A stretch of DNA of 64,000 nt from DATLLJ01 sp965229885. Lineage in GTDB: Bacteria; Acidobacteriota; Vicinamibacteria; Vicinamibacterales; CAVVIG01. A model generated the notes under the pieces. The model saw only the letters and a list, made by a program, of their open reading frames with translations. It had not been told where the DNA came from and ran no database searches. The stretch spans positions 620,001-684,000 of the forward strand of contig CBDDJX010000003.1 in assembly GCA_965229885.1 (NCBI GenBank), given 5' to 3'. Both the position numbers and the translations under genes were made by a program. Within the stretch, counting starts at the first letter, position 1, and each line of letters begins with the position of its first letter. This document shows, piece by piece, positions 26,500 to 34,355 of this stretch.

Positions 26500-28296
26500 T
26501 TGGACCAGGCGGCGACCCATATAGCAAACGACCCGCACGCTGACCACCACCACCAGGAGCTGGCATTCTGGCGGAAGTACATCTTCTCGCTCGATCACAA
26601 GGTCATCGGAATTCAATACGCCGTCACCGGCCTCCTCTTCCTCCTATTTGGCTTCTCGTTGATGATGCTCATGCGGTATCAGCTGGCCTATCCGGGCCAG
26701 CCGATTCCGCTCATCGGCAACTGGTTCGGCGCTGACAATGTGTCTGGCGGCATCATGCTGCCGGAGTTCTACAACCAGCTTGGCGCGATGCACGGGACGA
26801 TCATGGTGTTCCTCGGCGTCGTACCACTGGCTGTGGGCGGCTTCGGTAATTTCGTCGTGCCGCTGCAGATCGGCGCGCCGGACATGGCGTTCCCTAAGCT
26901 CAACATGCTGAGCTACTGGGTGTACTTCCTGGGCGGCCTGGTGATGCTGGCGAGCTTTTTCGTGCCGGGCGGCGCGGCACAGTCAGGATGGACGTCGTAT
27001 CCCCCGCTCGCCGTCATCGCGGGAGCCGGGCAAACGGCCTGGCTCGTCGGCATGATCTTCCTCATCACGTCGTCGCTCCTCGGGTCGATCAACTTCATCG
27101 TCACGATCGTCCAGTTGCGGGCAAAGGGCCTCAGCTTCATGCGTCTGCCCTTCTTCGTGTGGGCGCAGCTCGTGACGGCCTTCCTTCTGCTTCTGGCGTT
27201 TCCGCCGCTCGAAGCGGCCGGCGTGCTGCAACTGATGGACCGGCTCGCCGGGACCAGCTTCTTCCTGCCGAGCGGGCTCGTCGTCACCGATCAGATCCTG
27301 ACCGGGATGACCGGCACGGCCACAGAAGGCACGCGCGCCGGCGGCGGCAACCCGGTCCTGTGGCAGCACCTGTTCTGGTTTCTCGCGCATCCCGAGGTCT
27401 ACGTGCTCATCCTGCCCGCGATGGGCATCGTGGCCGAGGTCGTCGCCAACAACACGCGGAAGCCGCTGTGGGGCTATCGCGCGATGGTGTACTCGTTGGT
27501 CTTCCTCGGCTTCATGTCGTTCGTCGTGTGGGCGCATCACATGTTCATGACCGGCATGGGCACGGCGATGAGCGCGTTCTTCCAGACGACGACGATGATC
27601 ATTTCGATTCCGTCAGTCGTCATCCTGACCGCGCTGCTGTTGTCACTGTGGGGTGCATCGATCCGTTTCACGACGCCCATGCTGTTCGCGCTGGCCTTCC
27701 TGCCGATGTTCGGCATCGGCGGGCTGACGGGGCTGCCGCTGGGCCTGGCGCCCGCCGACATTCACCTGCACGACACGTATTACGTCATCGGTCACTTCCA
27801 CTACGTCGTCGCGCCGGGCACGATCTTCGCGCTGTTTGCGGGCATCTACTACTGGTTCCCGAAAGCGACCGGCCGGAAGATGAACGACCTTCTCGGCCAG
27901 ATTCACTTCTGGGGATCCTTCGTCTGCATGAACGTCGTCTTCATGCCGATGTTCATTCAGGGGCTCGGCGGCATGAACCGGCGGATGTACGACGGCGGCA
28001 TGGAGTACGCGCTCAATGCGGGGCTGCTCCAGTGGAATGTCGTGATCGGTTTCGCCGCGTGGGGCCTTGGACTCTTCCAGCTTCCGTTCGTCGTCAACTT
28101 CTTCTCGAGCATCAAGTGGGGGGCGCTCGTCGACAAGAACCCGTGGGAGGCCACGACCCTCGAGTGGTTAGCGCCGTCGCCGCCGGGACACGGGAACTTC
28201 CTGGTCGAGCCGATCGTGTATCGCGGGCCGTACGAGTACAGCGTGCCGGGCTCCGCGAAAGACTTCACGCCACAGTTCGAGCCTGAGAGGGCGTAA
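26500..28296 (+). CDS. ctaD: Cytochrome c oxidase subunit I
   Basis: Catalytic heme-copper subunit of an aa3/caa3-type terminal oxidase: reduces O2 to water and pumps protons across the inner membrane. About twelve to fourteen membrane helices are visible. HPEVYVLILP (CuB His and the cross-linked Tyr), the His pair in WAHHMFMTGM and HDTYYVIGHFHYV (heme ligands) are present. I choose TTG 26500 because AGGGAG lies 8 bases upstream and the product (598 residues) starts with a short His-rich cytoplasmic tail before FSLDHKVIGIQY; the open frame upstream to 26410 has no support. First gene of a six-gene operon; ctaE starts 5 bp after its stop. Confidence 0.94.
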   Translation: MDQAATHIANDPHADHHHQELAFWRKYIFSLDHKVIGIQYAVTGLLFLLFGFSLMMLMRYQLAYPGQPIPLIGNWFGADNVSGGIMLPEFYNQLGAMHGTIMVFLGVVPLAVGGFGNFVVPLQIGAPDMAFPKLNMLSYWVYFLGGLVMLASFFVPGGAAQSGWTSYPPLAVIAGAGQTAWLVGMIFLITSSLLGSINFIVTIVQLRAKGLSFMRLPFFVWAQLVTAFLLLLAFPPLEAAGVLQLMDRLAGTSFFLPSGLVVTDQILTGMTGTATEGTRAGGGNPVLWQHLFWFLAHPEVYVLILPAMGIVAEVVANNTRKPLWGYRAMVYSLVFLGFMSFVVWAHHMFMTGMGTAMSAFFQTTTMIISIPSVVILTALLLSLWGASIRFTTPMLFALAFLPMFGIGGLTGLPLGLAPADIHLHDTYYVIGHFHYVVAPGTIFALFAGIYYWFPKATGRKMNDLLGQIHFWGSFVCMNVVFMPMFIQGLGGMNRRMYDGGMEYALNAGLLQWNVVIGFAAWGLGLFQLPFVVNFFSSIKWGALVDKNPWEATTLEWLAPSPPGHGNFLVEPIVYRGPYEYSVPGSAKDFTPQFEPERA

Positions 28297-28301
28297 CGCA
28301 C

Positions 28302-28886
28302 ATGGAGATTCCTTACATCGTCGAAGCTCGGCCCGACACCGGGCTGCCGAACGGCAAGTTGGGGATCTGGCTGTTCCTCGCGTCGGAAGTCATGCTGTTC
28401 GGCGCGCTGTTTTCCGCGTACATCCTGCTGCGCATAGGCGCGGTGGACTGGCCCCATGGCGAACTGAGCGTCCCGCTCGGCACAATCAATACGATCATCC
28501 TGATCGGCTCCTCCGTGACGATGGTGATGGCCTGGGCGTCGCTCAAGATGAACAACTGGGGCCGGCACCGGCTGTTTCTGGGCCTGACGTTTCTTCTCGC
28601 GTTCGTGTTCCTGATCAATAAGTACTTCGAGTACGTGGAACACCTGCACTTGGGCGAGGGACCGTGGCACAGCACGTTCTTGGCGATTTACTTCACGCTG
28701 ACCGGCCTTCACGGACTGCACATCGTCGGGGGGATGGTCGTGATGGCGTATTTCCTGGGGCCAGGCGCGAAAATGTGGAAGACAGCGCCCGACCAGTTTA
28801 CGAACCGGATCGAATACACGGGCCTGTATTGGCACTTCGTCGACCTTGTGTGGATCTTTCTGTTCCCGGTGTTATATCTGTTGTAG
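28302..28886 (+). CDS. ctaE: Cytochrome c oxidase subunit III
   Basis: Non-catalytic membrane subunit that stabilises subunit I and its proton uptake. Five helices in 194 residues, the short form seen in caa3 and quinol oxidases. Motifs: KLGIWLFLASEVMLFGALFSAYI at the start, LTGLHGLHIVGGM (conserved His) and YTGLYWHFVDLVWIFLFPVLYL at the end. Starts 5 bp after ctaD and is followed 9 bp later by the subunit IV gene. Confidence 0.93.
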   Translation: MEIPYIVEARPDTGLPNGKLGIWLFLASEVMLFGALFSAYILLRIGAVDWPHGELSVPLGTINTIILIGSSVTMVMAWASLKMNNWGRHRLFLGLTFLLAFVFLINKYFEYVEHLHLGEGPWHSTFLAIYFTLTGLHGLHIVGGMVVMAYFLGPGAKMWKTAPDQFTNRIEYTGLYWHFVDLVWIFLFPVLYLL

Positions 28887-28895
28887 GGAGAGCGC

Positions 28896-29228
28896 ATGAG
28901 TTCGGACCCGGCCGACATACAAAAGAGCGTTCGCGGCTACATGACGGTGTTCGCGATGCTGATGGTATTCACGGTCATCACCGTCGCGGCTTCTCGTGTT
29001 CACCTGACCGTTCCCTTGGCGATTGCCCTCGCGCTCGTCATCGCGACGATGAAGGGCTCGATGGTCGCCGTCGTGTTCATGCATCTCAGCCACGAAAAGC
29101 GCTGGGTGTACGGCACGTTGTTGCTCACGGCCGCGTTTTTCGTCGTGTTGCTGCTCGTCCCGGTGCTCACGTCGCTCGACACCCTCTCGATCGGCAGTCC
29201 ATGGACCGCCGGGAAGTCAGGGGAATAG
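28896..29228 (+). CDS. Cytochrome c oxidase subunit IV (caa3 type)
   Basis: Small 110-residue membrane protein with three helices (FAMLMVFTVITVAASRV, PLAIALALVIATMKGSMVAVVFMHL, TLLLTAAFFVVLLLVPVLT). ATMKGSMVAVVFMHLSHEK is typical of the prokaryotic COX4/CtaF family, which supports assembly or stability of the oxidase. Third gene of the operon, 9 bp after ctaE and 3 bp before the next gene. The family call is solid; the role is from family knowledge. Confidence 0.88.
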   Translation: MSSDPADIQKSVRGYMTVFAMLMVFTVITVAASRVHLTVPLAIALALVIATMKGSMVAVVFMHLSHEKRWVYGTLLLTAAFFVVLLLVPVLTSLDTLSIGSPWTAGKSGE

Positions 29229-29231
29229 GCC

Positions 29232-29429
29232 GTGTCGCTCAGGGCGTTTCACCTGCTGTTTATCGCGCTGTCGATTGTACTGGCGGCATTTCTCGCCGCG
29301 TGGGCCGCTGGACAGTATCGGGCAGACCACGACCTGGCGTACTTCGGCGCCGGCATGGCCTCGCTCGGAAGCGCGGCGGCGCTGGCCGTGTACGCCGTCG
29401 CGTTTCAGCGGAAGACGAGGAATCTGTAG
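29232..29429 (+). CDS. Small two-helix membrane protein in the oxidase operon
   Basis: A 65-residue product from GTG 29232 with two hydrophobic segments (LLFIALSIVLAAFLAAWAAG and AGMASLGSAAALAVYAVAF) joined by a short polar loop and a basic end (QRKTRNL). I do not recognise a named family. Position inside the operon, 3 bp after subunit IV and 1 bp before the next gene, argues that it is real and works with the oxidase, perhaps as an accessory subunit. Confidence 0.65.
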   Translation: MSLRAFHLLFIALSIVLAAFLAAWAAGQYRADHDLAYFGAGMASLGSAAALAVYAVAFQRKTRNL

Positions 29430-29430
29430 C

Positions 29431-29646
29431 GTGCGTCAGGCGCTTGTCACGCTCGCCTTCGTCGCCCTGCCCAGCGCCGCCTTGGCGTGCCCCGTGTGCT
29501 TTGGCCAGAGCGATTCGCCGATGGCGTGGGGCACCAGAATGGGCGTCTTCTTCATGCTCGGCGTAACCGTTTCCGTGCTCGCGGGGTTTGCCAGCTTTTT
29601 CGTCTATCTGATGCGCCGCGCGAAATTGGTTGAGAGGAATTCTTGA
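29431..29646 (+). CDS. Small exported/membrane protein with CPVCFGQSDSPMA motif
   Basis: A 71-residue product from GTG 29431. An N-terminal export signal (LVTLAFVALPSAALA) is followed directly by CPVCFGQSDSPMAWG, a C-x2-C pair, then one membrane helix (GVFFMLGVTVSVLAGFASFF) and a basic tail. The C-x2-C right after the likely cleavage site suggests metal or thiol chemistry on the periplasmic side, for example copper delivery to CuA; this is inference. The neighbouring CuA subunit gene begins at its stop (TGATG overlap). No named family recognised. Confidence 0.7.
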   Translation: MRQALVTLAFVALPSAALACPVCFGQSDSPMAWGTRMGVFFMLGVTVSVLAGFASFFVYLMRRAKLVERNS

Positions 29647-30401
29647 TGCTGAACTGGCTAGGCCTGCCCGTGCAGGCGTCGACGCACGCCGCCGAGCTCG
29701 ATCAGATGACGGCCCTCGTGCACTGGCTGATGCTGGTGCTGTTCGTCGGGTGGGGCGCGTTCTTCCTGTTCGTCCTGGTCCGGTTCCGCAAGGGCGCGAA
29801 CCCGACGGCGAGTTATGCGGGTGCGAAAGGCAAGCTGGCGAAGTCCACCGAAGTGATGGTCGCGATCGTCGAAATCGTGCTGCTTGTTTTTTACGCCATC
29901 CCCGCCTGGGCTACGCGCGTCGGAGACCTTCCAAGCGAAACAGAGGCGGTCATTGTGCGCGTGGTGGCCGAGCAGTTCGCGTGGAACATCCAGTATCCGG
30001 GCCGCGACGGCAAATTCGGCCGGGTCGACATCAAGCTCGTGGCCTCGGATAACCCGCTCGGCCTCGATCGCACCGATCCGAACGCCAAGGACGACATCGC
30101 GACCATCAACCAGTTGAACCTGCCGGTTGATCGACCGGTCCTCGTGCATCTTTCGAGCAAGGACGTGATTCACAGCTTCGGCATCTCCGAAATGCGGGTG
30201 AAGCAGGACGCGATCCCGGGGATGGAGATCCCAGTCTGGTTCATTCCCAATCGTCCCGGCGCTTACGAGATCAACTGCGCCCAATTGTGCGGGCTCGGTC
30301 ACTACCGCATGCGCGGCTTCGTGACCATCCAGAGCCCGGCTGAATTCGAGGCTTGGATGGCCGAGCAGGAAACAGAACTCGCAGCAGAACAGGCCAGATA
30401 G
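29646..30401 (+). CDS. ctaC: Cytochrome c oxidase subunit II
   Basis: Accepts electrons from cytochrome c through its binuclear CuA centre. Two N-terminal helices (LVHWLMLVLFVGWGAFFLFVLV and VMVAIVEIVLLVFYAIPAW), then a periplasmic cupredoxin domain with the CuA ligands: His in DVIHSFGI, and CAQLCGLGHYRM supplying two Cys, His and Met. WNIQYPG is the aromatic electron-entry region. No fused cytochrome c domain is present, so the enzyme is aa3-like in this subunit. ATG 29646 overlaps the previous stop by one base and has GAGAGGAA at 7 bases. Placement of subunit II last is unusual. Confidence 0.93.
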   Translation: MLNWLGLPVQASTHAAELDQMTALVHWLMLVLFVGWGAFFLFVLVRFRKGANPTASYAGAKGKLAKSTEVMVAIVEIVLLVFYAIPAWATRVGDLPSETEAVIVRVVAEQFAWNIQYPGRDGKFGRVDIKLVASDNPLGLDRTDPNAKDDIATINQLNLPVDRPVLVHLSSKDVIHSFGISEMRVKQDAIPGMEIPVWFIPNRPGAYEINCAQLCGLGHYRMRGFVTIQSPAEFEAWMAEQETELAAEQAR

Positions 30402-30429
30402 GGCAGGAACGGCAAGCCCCTCCCACCAC

Positions 30430-31441
30430 ATAGTTCGCACGATCGACGCGCACGCCGCAGGTGGGCCGCTCCGCCTCATCGTCGAAGGCTTTCCCTCACC
30501 CCACGGCCGCACGATGATCGAGAAGCGCGACTGGCTGACGCGGCACGCGGACCATTGGCGTCGCGCGCTGCTGCTCGAGCCGCGCGGGCACACGGACATG
30601 TGCGGCGCCATCCTCACCGAGCCCGTTTCTCCCGGATCTCACGCGGGCGTGTTGTTCATGCGCGGCGACGGCTACTGCACGATGTCCGGACACGGCATCA
30701 TTGCGGTGACGACGATCGTGCTGGAGCGCGGGCTGATCGGACTTCCATCAGCGGGCGGCGACGGCGCAAGCGTTGTTTATGACACGCCCGCCGGAGTCAT
30801 CCGCGCGCGGGCGCACTTCGGGGCGAGAGGGGCGGGGGGGGACGCGAGTCGAGCGCGTGGCGTTCGTGAACGTACCATCGTTCGTGCTGCACGGCGGGCT
30901 GCGGGTTGCCGTCGGACAGCGGAAGGTTCTCGCCGACGTCGCCTTCGGCGGCGCGTTTTACGCCATCGTCGACAGCGAAGCGGTCGGTCTGCCGATCGAC
31001 GCCGCGCATCTCCCGGAACTTCGACGCGCGGGGATCGCGACGAGCCGCGCGATCGAGGCGGTTCAGGCCATCGCGCATCCGGTCGAGGCCGGCCTCCGGG
31101 GACTCGCGGGCACGATCTTCACCGCTCCCCCGAGCGACGAACACTCGGCGCTCAAGAACGTCGCCATCTTCTCTGGCGCCGAGGCGGAACGATCGCCTGG
31201 CGGCACCGGAACCGCCGCAGTGATGGCGGTCGTGGACGCGATGGGTCTCCTTGGATCCGAGACGCCGTTCGTGCATGAGAGCCTGGTCGGCACCCGCTTC
31301 ACGGGCCGGATCGTCGCCCGGACCACCGTCGGCGCATATCCGGCAATCGTCCCTGAAATCGAAGGCGCGGCGTGGATCACCGGCGAGCACACGTTTCTGG
31401 TCGATGCGGACGACCCGCTCCGGGAGGGATTTCGAGCCTGA
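30430..31441 (+). pseudogene. Proline racemase / hydroxyproline epimerase family gene, broken
   Basis: The product would belong to the proline racemase superfamily: IDAHAAGGPLRLIVEG, EPRGHTDMCGAI, YCTMSGHGIIAVTT, FVNVPSFVLHGG and TGRIVARTTVGAYPAIVPEIEG. Three problems appear. The codon where the family starts is ATA (30430-30432), with no ATG or GTG upstream in frame. The frame shifts near an eight-G run at 30834-30841. The two catalytic positions are altered: family members usually have Cys (sometimes Ser) in M-C-G-H-G and Cys or Thr in SP-C-GTG, while here they read MSGHG and SPGGTGTAA. The sequence is otherwise well conserved. The gene starts 28 bp after ctaC. Confidence 0.75.
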
Positions 31442-31451
31442 AGGACGCGCG

Positions 31452-31775
31452 TCAGCGCTTGCCGAGGAAGGTCCGCGTGAGGCGATCGAGCAGTTGCGCG
31501 AGCGTTTCGCCGCCGATGGCGAAGGCGCTCTGTTCGGGCGACCAGGCGAGCTTGTAGCTTTTCCCCATCGCCGACACCCAAATCTGCCGGACCGGCGCGT
31601 TGGGCGACACGACGAACTTCGTTTCGGTGGGTTCCTCGAAGACCAGATTCAGCACGCCGTTCTGCAGCTCCAGTTCAAATCCGGCGTCCTCGTCGGCGAG
31701 CCCGATCAGGGCTCGCCGCGCGTGCTGAAGCGCTTCGTCGCCCTTGATCCGGAATTCCTGCTCGGAAAGGGCCAT
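31452..31775 (-). CDS. cyaY: Frataxin-like iron donor protein
   Basis: Small acidic iron-binding protein thought to modulate Fe-S cluster assembly with IscS. The 107 residues show the alpha-beta sandwich pattern: an acidic N-terminal helix (EQEFRIKGDEALQHARRAL), strands LELQNGVLNLVF and TKFVVSPNAPVRQIWVSAMG, and a final helix (GETLAQLLDRLTRTFLG). The segment N-x-P-x-RQIW-x-SA is diagnostic of frataxin. It lies 3 bp downstream of the VWA gene, likely co-transcribed, and within 1.4 kb of an iron permease. Confidence 0.87.
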   Translation of the reverse strand: MALSEQEFRIKGDEALQHARRALIGLADEDAGFELELQNGVLNLVFEEPTETKFVVSPNAPVRQIWVSAMGKSYKLAWSPEQSAFAIGGETLAQLLDRLTRTFLGKR

Positions 31776-31778
31776 GCG

Positions 31779-32705
31779 TTACGGTTCGGAGGAGATCGCG
31801 TACTTGTCCTGGGCCGCGAGGTAGCTGCGCCGTGCCCGCGCGGTCATGCCGGGCTTCTTGATCCGCACCAATAGCTTGTGGACCTTTCCATCGCGCTCGG
31901 TCGGCGCGAACCCCATCACATACTGCGCGTGGAGCTCCTTCGCGACCCGCGTGAAGGTGGGCGCGAGGTCGGCGGTCTTCTTGAGCTCGAAGTAGCCGCC
32001 GCCCGTCTCGTCCGCGATTTTCCGCAATCCGCTGTCGGGTTCGCTGCGGACCATGCGCCGACCGTTGAAGTAATTGCTCTCGAGCCCGATGGCGTACACC
32101 ATCGCATTGTCCGCGCGAGCCCGGTCGACGGTGGTGCCGAGGCGGGCCCGGCTTTCCGTGTCCTCGCCGTCGGTGAACACGAGAACCACGCGGCGCCCTT
32201 CGATCCCCTTCAGCTCGTCGATGCTCGTCAACACCGCGTCCCATAGCCGCGTGCCGTTGCCGAAATCGAGCTCCTTGACCTCGCTGATGAGATCGTCGCG
32301 ATTATTCGTGAACCGCGCGCTGATCTGGATCTTGTCGTTGAACGCGCCGACGCGGCCCTGGTCGGCGGGCAGCAGGCGGAGAAGGAACTGTTCGGCCGCC
32401 TGTTTGAGCAGCGAAATCGAAGCCGTCATGCTCCCGCTCGTGTCGAGCATCACCACGACGCTGATGGGCTGAATCACGTTTTCAAAATAGACGATCGGTT
32501 GCGACCTGCCGTTGTCGAGGACCTCGAAATCATCCTTCGTCAGGTCCGGCACGAGGCGCCCCTGCGCGTCGGCAACCGTGACGAACAGCGACACAATATC
32601 GGTGCCCGACCTGAAGGTCGGCGCCTGGGCGAGCAGCGCGGCAGACGCGGCGCCCGCCAGCATCAGCGCGGCGGCCAGACGCGAAAAACGATCCCGACGA
32701 GGCAT
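31779..32705 (-). CDS. VWFA-related exported protein (Acidobacteriota type)
   Basis: Predicted periplasmic or surface protein; ligand unknown. A signal peptide (LAAALMLAGAASAALLAQ) is followed by LVTVADAQGRLVPDLTKDDFEV-like strands and a von Willebrand factor A domain with an intact metal site (VVVMLDTSGSMTAS, DxSxS) at about residues 85-250 and FTDGEDTESRA later. The arrangement 'SLFVTVxDxxGRLVxDLTKxDFEVxDNG' is that of the VWFA-related family that is heavily expanded in Acidobacteriota. 308 residues. Together with cyaY it forms a minus-strand pair facing away from the FTR1 gene. Confidence 0.85.
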   Translation of the reverse strand: MPRRDRFSRLAAALMLAGAASAALLAQAPTFRSGTDIVSLFVTVADAQGRLVPDLTKDDFEVLDNGRSQPIVYFENVIQPISVVVMLDTSGSMTASISLLKQAAEQFLLRLLPADQGRVGAFNDKIQISARFTNNRDDLISEVKELDFGNGTRLWDAVLTSIDELKGIEGRRVVLVFTDGEDTESRARLGTTVDRARADNAMVYAIGLESNYFNGRRMVRSEPDSGLRKIADETGGGYFELKKTADLAPTFTRVAKELHAQYVMGFAPTERDGKVHKLLVRIKKPGMTARARRSYLAAQDKYAISSEP

Positions 32706-32771
32706 GATGCGAGCTTACATCACCCGGCGCCCTTTCCGAATGTGGACCAGCGGGGCAGCCTTAATTACGAC

Positions 32772-32801
32772 TTGACCGGTCGGACTTCTAGTAGGTAGAC
32801 T
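32772..32801 (+). promoter_or_regulatory. Candidate promoter of the FTR1 gene
   Basis: TTGACC at 32772-32777 and TAGACT at 32796-32801 with an 18-bp spacer form a plausible sigma-70 promoter. It lies just upstream of the Fur-type palindrome, which would cover the start site. Confidence 0.4.
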
Positions 32802-32814
32802 GAAAACTTCATTC

Positions 32815-32829
32815 TGAGACTGAGTCTCA
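32815..32829. promoter_or_regulatory. Fur-box-like operator (perfect 7-1-7 palindrome)
   Basis: TGAGACT-G-AGTCTCA is a perfect inverted repeat of two heptamers around one base, the arrangement of Fur boxes, and matches the TGA-x-A-x-T half-site core. It lies 19 bp before the start codon of an FTR1 iron permease and downstream of a candidate promoter, where a repressor would block transcription. Iron-regulated repression by a Fur protein is inferred. Confidence 0.65.
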
Positions 32830-32848
32830 CTTTCCAGGCGGACCGTCC

Positions 32849-33619
32849 ATGCTGCAGGCTTTTGTTATCACTTTGCGGGAAGGCATCGAAGCCTTCCTGA
32901 TCGTCGCCATCAGCCTTGCCTACCTGCGGAGATCAGGACGGGCGGAACTGCTTCGCGCGGTTCACTGGGGCATCGTCGCGGCCGTCGCCGTCAGCGCGAT
33001 CGGCGGATACCTCCTTTACACCGCTTCTAATCAGGAATGGCTCGAAGGCCCGCTGGCCCTCTTCGCGGCGGTGTCGGTGGCCGCGATGACGATCCATATG
33101 TGGCGCGCGGGTCGCCAGATGAAGGGCGCGATCGAAGGCCGCTTGCGCACATCGAGCGAACAGGCCGGCAAGGCCGCCTTCGCGGGCGTCTTTCTGTTCA
33201 CGGGCTTGATGATCAGCCGCGAAGGCATGGAGACGGTACTGCTCCTGCTGCAGATTCAACAGACGCCGCTTCTGATGGCCGGCGCTGCCCTCGGCGTGGC
33301 GGGGGCGACGGCGATCGCGTGGCTCTGGTCCCGGTACGGCCATCGCGTGCCGATGACGCTGTTCCTGCAGATGACCGCGATTTTCCTGTGCGTGTTTGTC
33401 GTCCAGCTGTTTATCTACGGCATTCACGAAATGTCGGAGCAGAACTTCCTGCCTTATAGCCTGCCCATCCATGAAGCGACCGAGACGTGGGGGCCCGAGA
33501 GCCGCTTCGGCCACGCGCTGACGTATCTGCTCGTGGTGGCGCCGCTCGCGTGGCTCGTCATCAGGAAGATCTCACTGCCGAAAACGTCGTATCCCTCGGC
33601 TTCTTCCGTCGCGCGCTAG
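32849..33619 (+). CDS. FTR1-family iron permease
   Basis: Membrane iron importer related to EfeU and yeast Ftr1. Seven helices in 256 residues. The two iron-binding REGxE motifs are intact: REGIE in VITLREGIEAFLI (helix 1) and REGME in MISREGMETVLLL (helix 4). No EfeO or EfeB gene follows, so any oxidase or binding partner must be elsewhere. Located opposite the cyaY-VWA pair and preceded by a Fur-type palindrome, consistent with induction under iron shortage. Confidence 0.9.
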   Translation: MLQAFVITLREGIEAFLIVAISLAYLRRSGRAELLRAVHWGIVAAVAVSAIGGYLLYTASNQEWLEGPLALFAAVSVAAMTIHMWRAGRQMKGAIEGRLRTSSEQAGKAAFAGVFLFTGLMISREGMETVLLLLQIQQTPLLMAGAALGVAGATAIAWLWSRYGHRVPMTLFLQMTAIFLCVFVVQLFIYGIHEMSEQNFLPYSLPIHEATETWGPESRFGHALTYLLVVAPLAWLVIRKISLPKTSYPSASSVAR

Positions 33620-33687
33620 ATTTAGAGCCGAGCGGAAGATCCGGGCGTGCCATCCGGCCGGGCGCCGTCACGCAAGGGCAAGACGCC

Positions 33688-34353
33688 TTAGTGAATGTAC
33701 CCGTGAAGCATCGGTTTCGGCCTCTCCTGCGCGGCACGCCAATCGTCAGCGACAATCGCGTAAAGAACCTGATCGAGATACTGCCCGTGGCGCGGAAACG
33801 ACTTCCTGAGGATGGCCTCCTGGACGGCGCCCATCTTAAGTAGCGCGCCGTTCCCCCGGCCATTCTGCACGGCCGCGCGCGCCTCGAGACGATGGACATC
33901 GAGCGTGTCGAACACGAACTCGAGCATCAGCTCGGCGGCGTCCTGGAAAACTCCCGTGCCCCAGAAGGCCGACCCTAACGCAAATCCCCAGTCGGCGGTG
34001 CCGAAGCCGGGCTCGGTCTGGCGAACCTGGATGATTCCGATCGCCGTATCGAACCCTTTCAGCGTCACGGCGAAGCAGGCGAAGGTCCCGGCCGCCCGCT
34101 GCCGCAGCGTCCAGGCGATGAAGCGCTCGAAGCCGTCGACCGTGGTCGGCGGCGGCGAGATGAACCGAGCCACCTCCTCGGCCGTGAGCATGGCGAAGAG
34201 CGACGGAGCGTCAGACGCTCGCAGCTCTCGCAGCATCACTTTCTCTCCACTCAACACCGGCAGGCCGCCTCGCCAGTCGGTGTAGATGACGTCGCCGGCG
34301 GGAGCCTGGAGCATTTGCGTGTCCAGCTCTTGGCGGTAAGGTATTTTTTCCAA
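33688..34353 (-). CDS. GNAT acetyltransferase, RimJ/RimL type
   Basis: Predicted N-acetyltransferase of the RimJ/RimL branch (ribosomal N-terminal or amino-acid acetylation). Residues about 30-205: VMLRELRASDAPSLFAML opens the domain, IGIIQVRQTEPGFGTADWGFAL and GTGVFQDAAELMLEFVFDTL give the acetyl-CoA-binding strand and loop, and RLEARAAVQNGRGNGALLKMGA is the RimL-type end. Length 221. It starts 2 bp after the stop of the broken S8 protease frame, so the two could once have shared a transcript. Substrate unknown. Confidence 0.85.
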   Translation of the reverse strand: MEKIPYRQELDTQMLQAPAGDVIYTDWRGGLPVLSGEKVMLRELRASDAPSLFAMLTAEEVARFISPPPTTVDGFERFIAWTLRQRAAGTFACFAVTLKGFDTAIGIIQVRQTEPGFGTADWGFALGSAFWGTGVFQDAAELMLEFVFDTLDVHRLEARAAVQNGRGNGALLKMGAVQEAILRKSFPRHGQYLDQVLYAIVADDWRAAQERPKPMLHGYIH

Positions 34354-34355
34354 GA

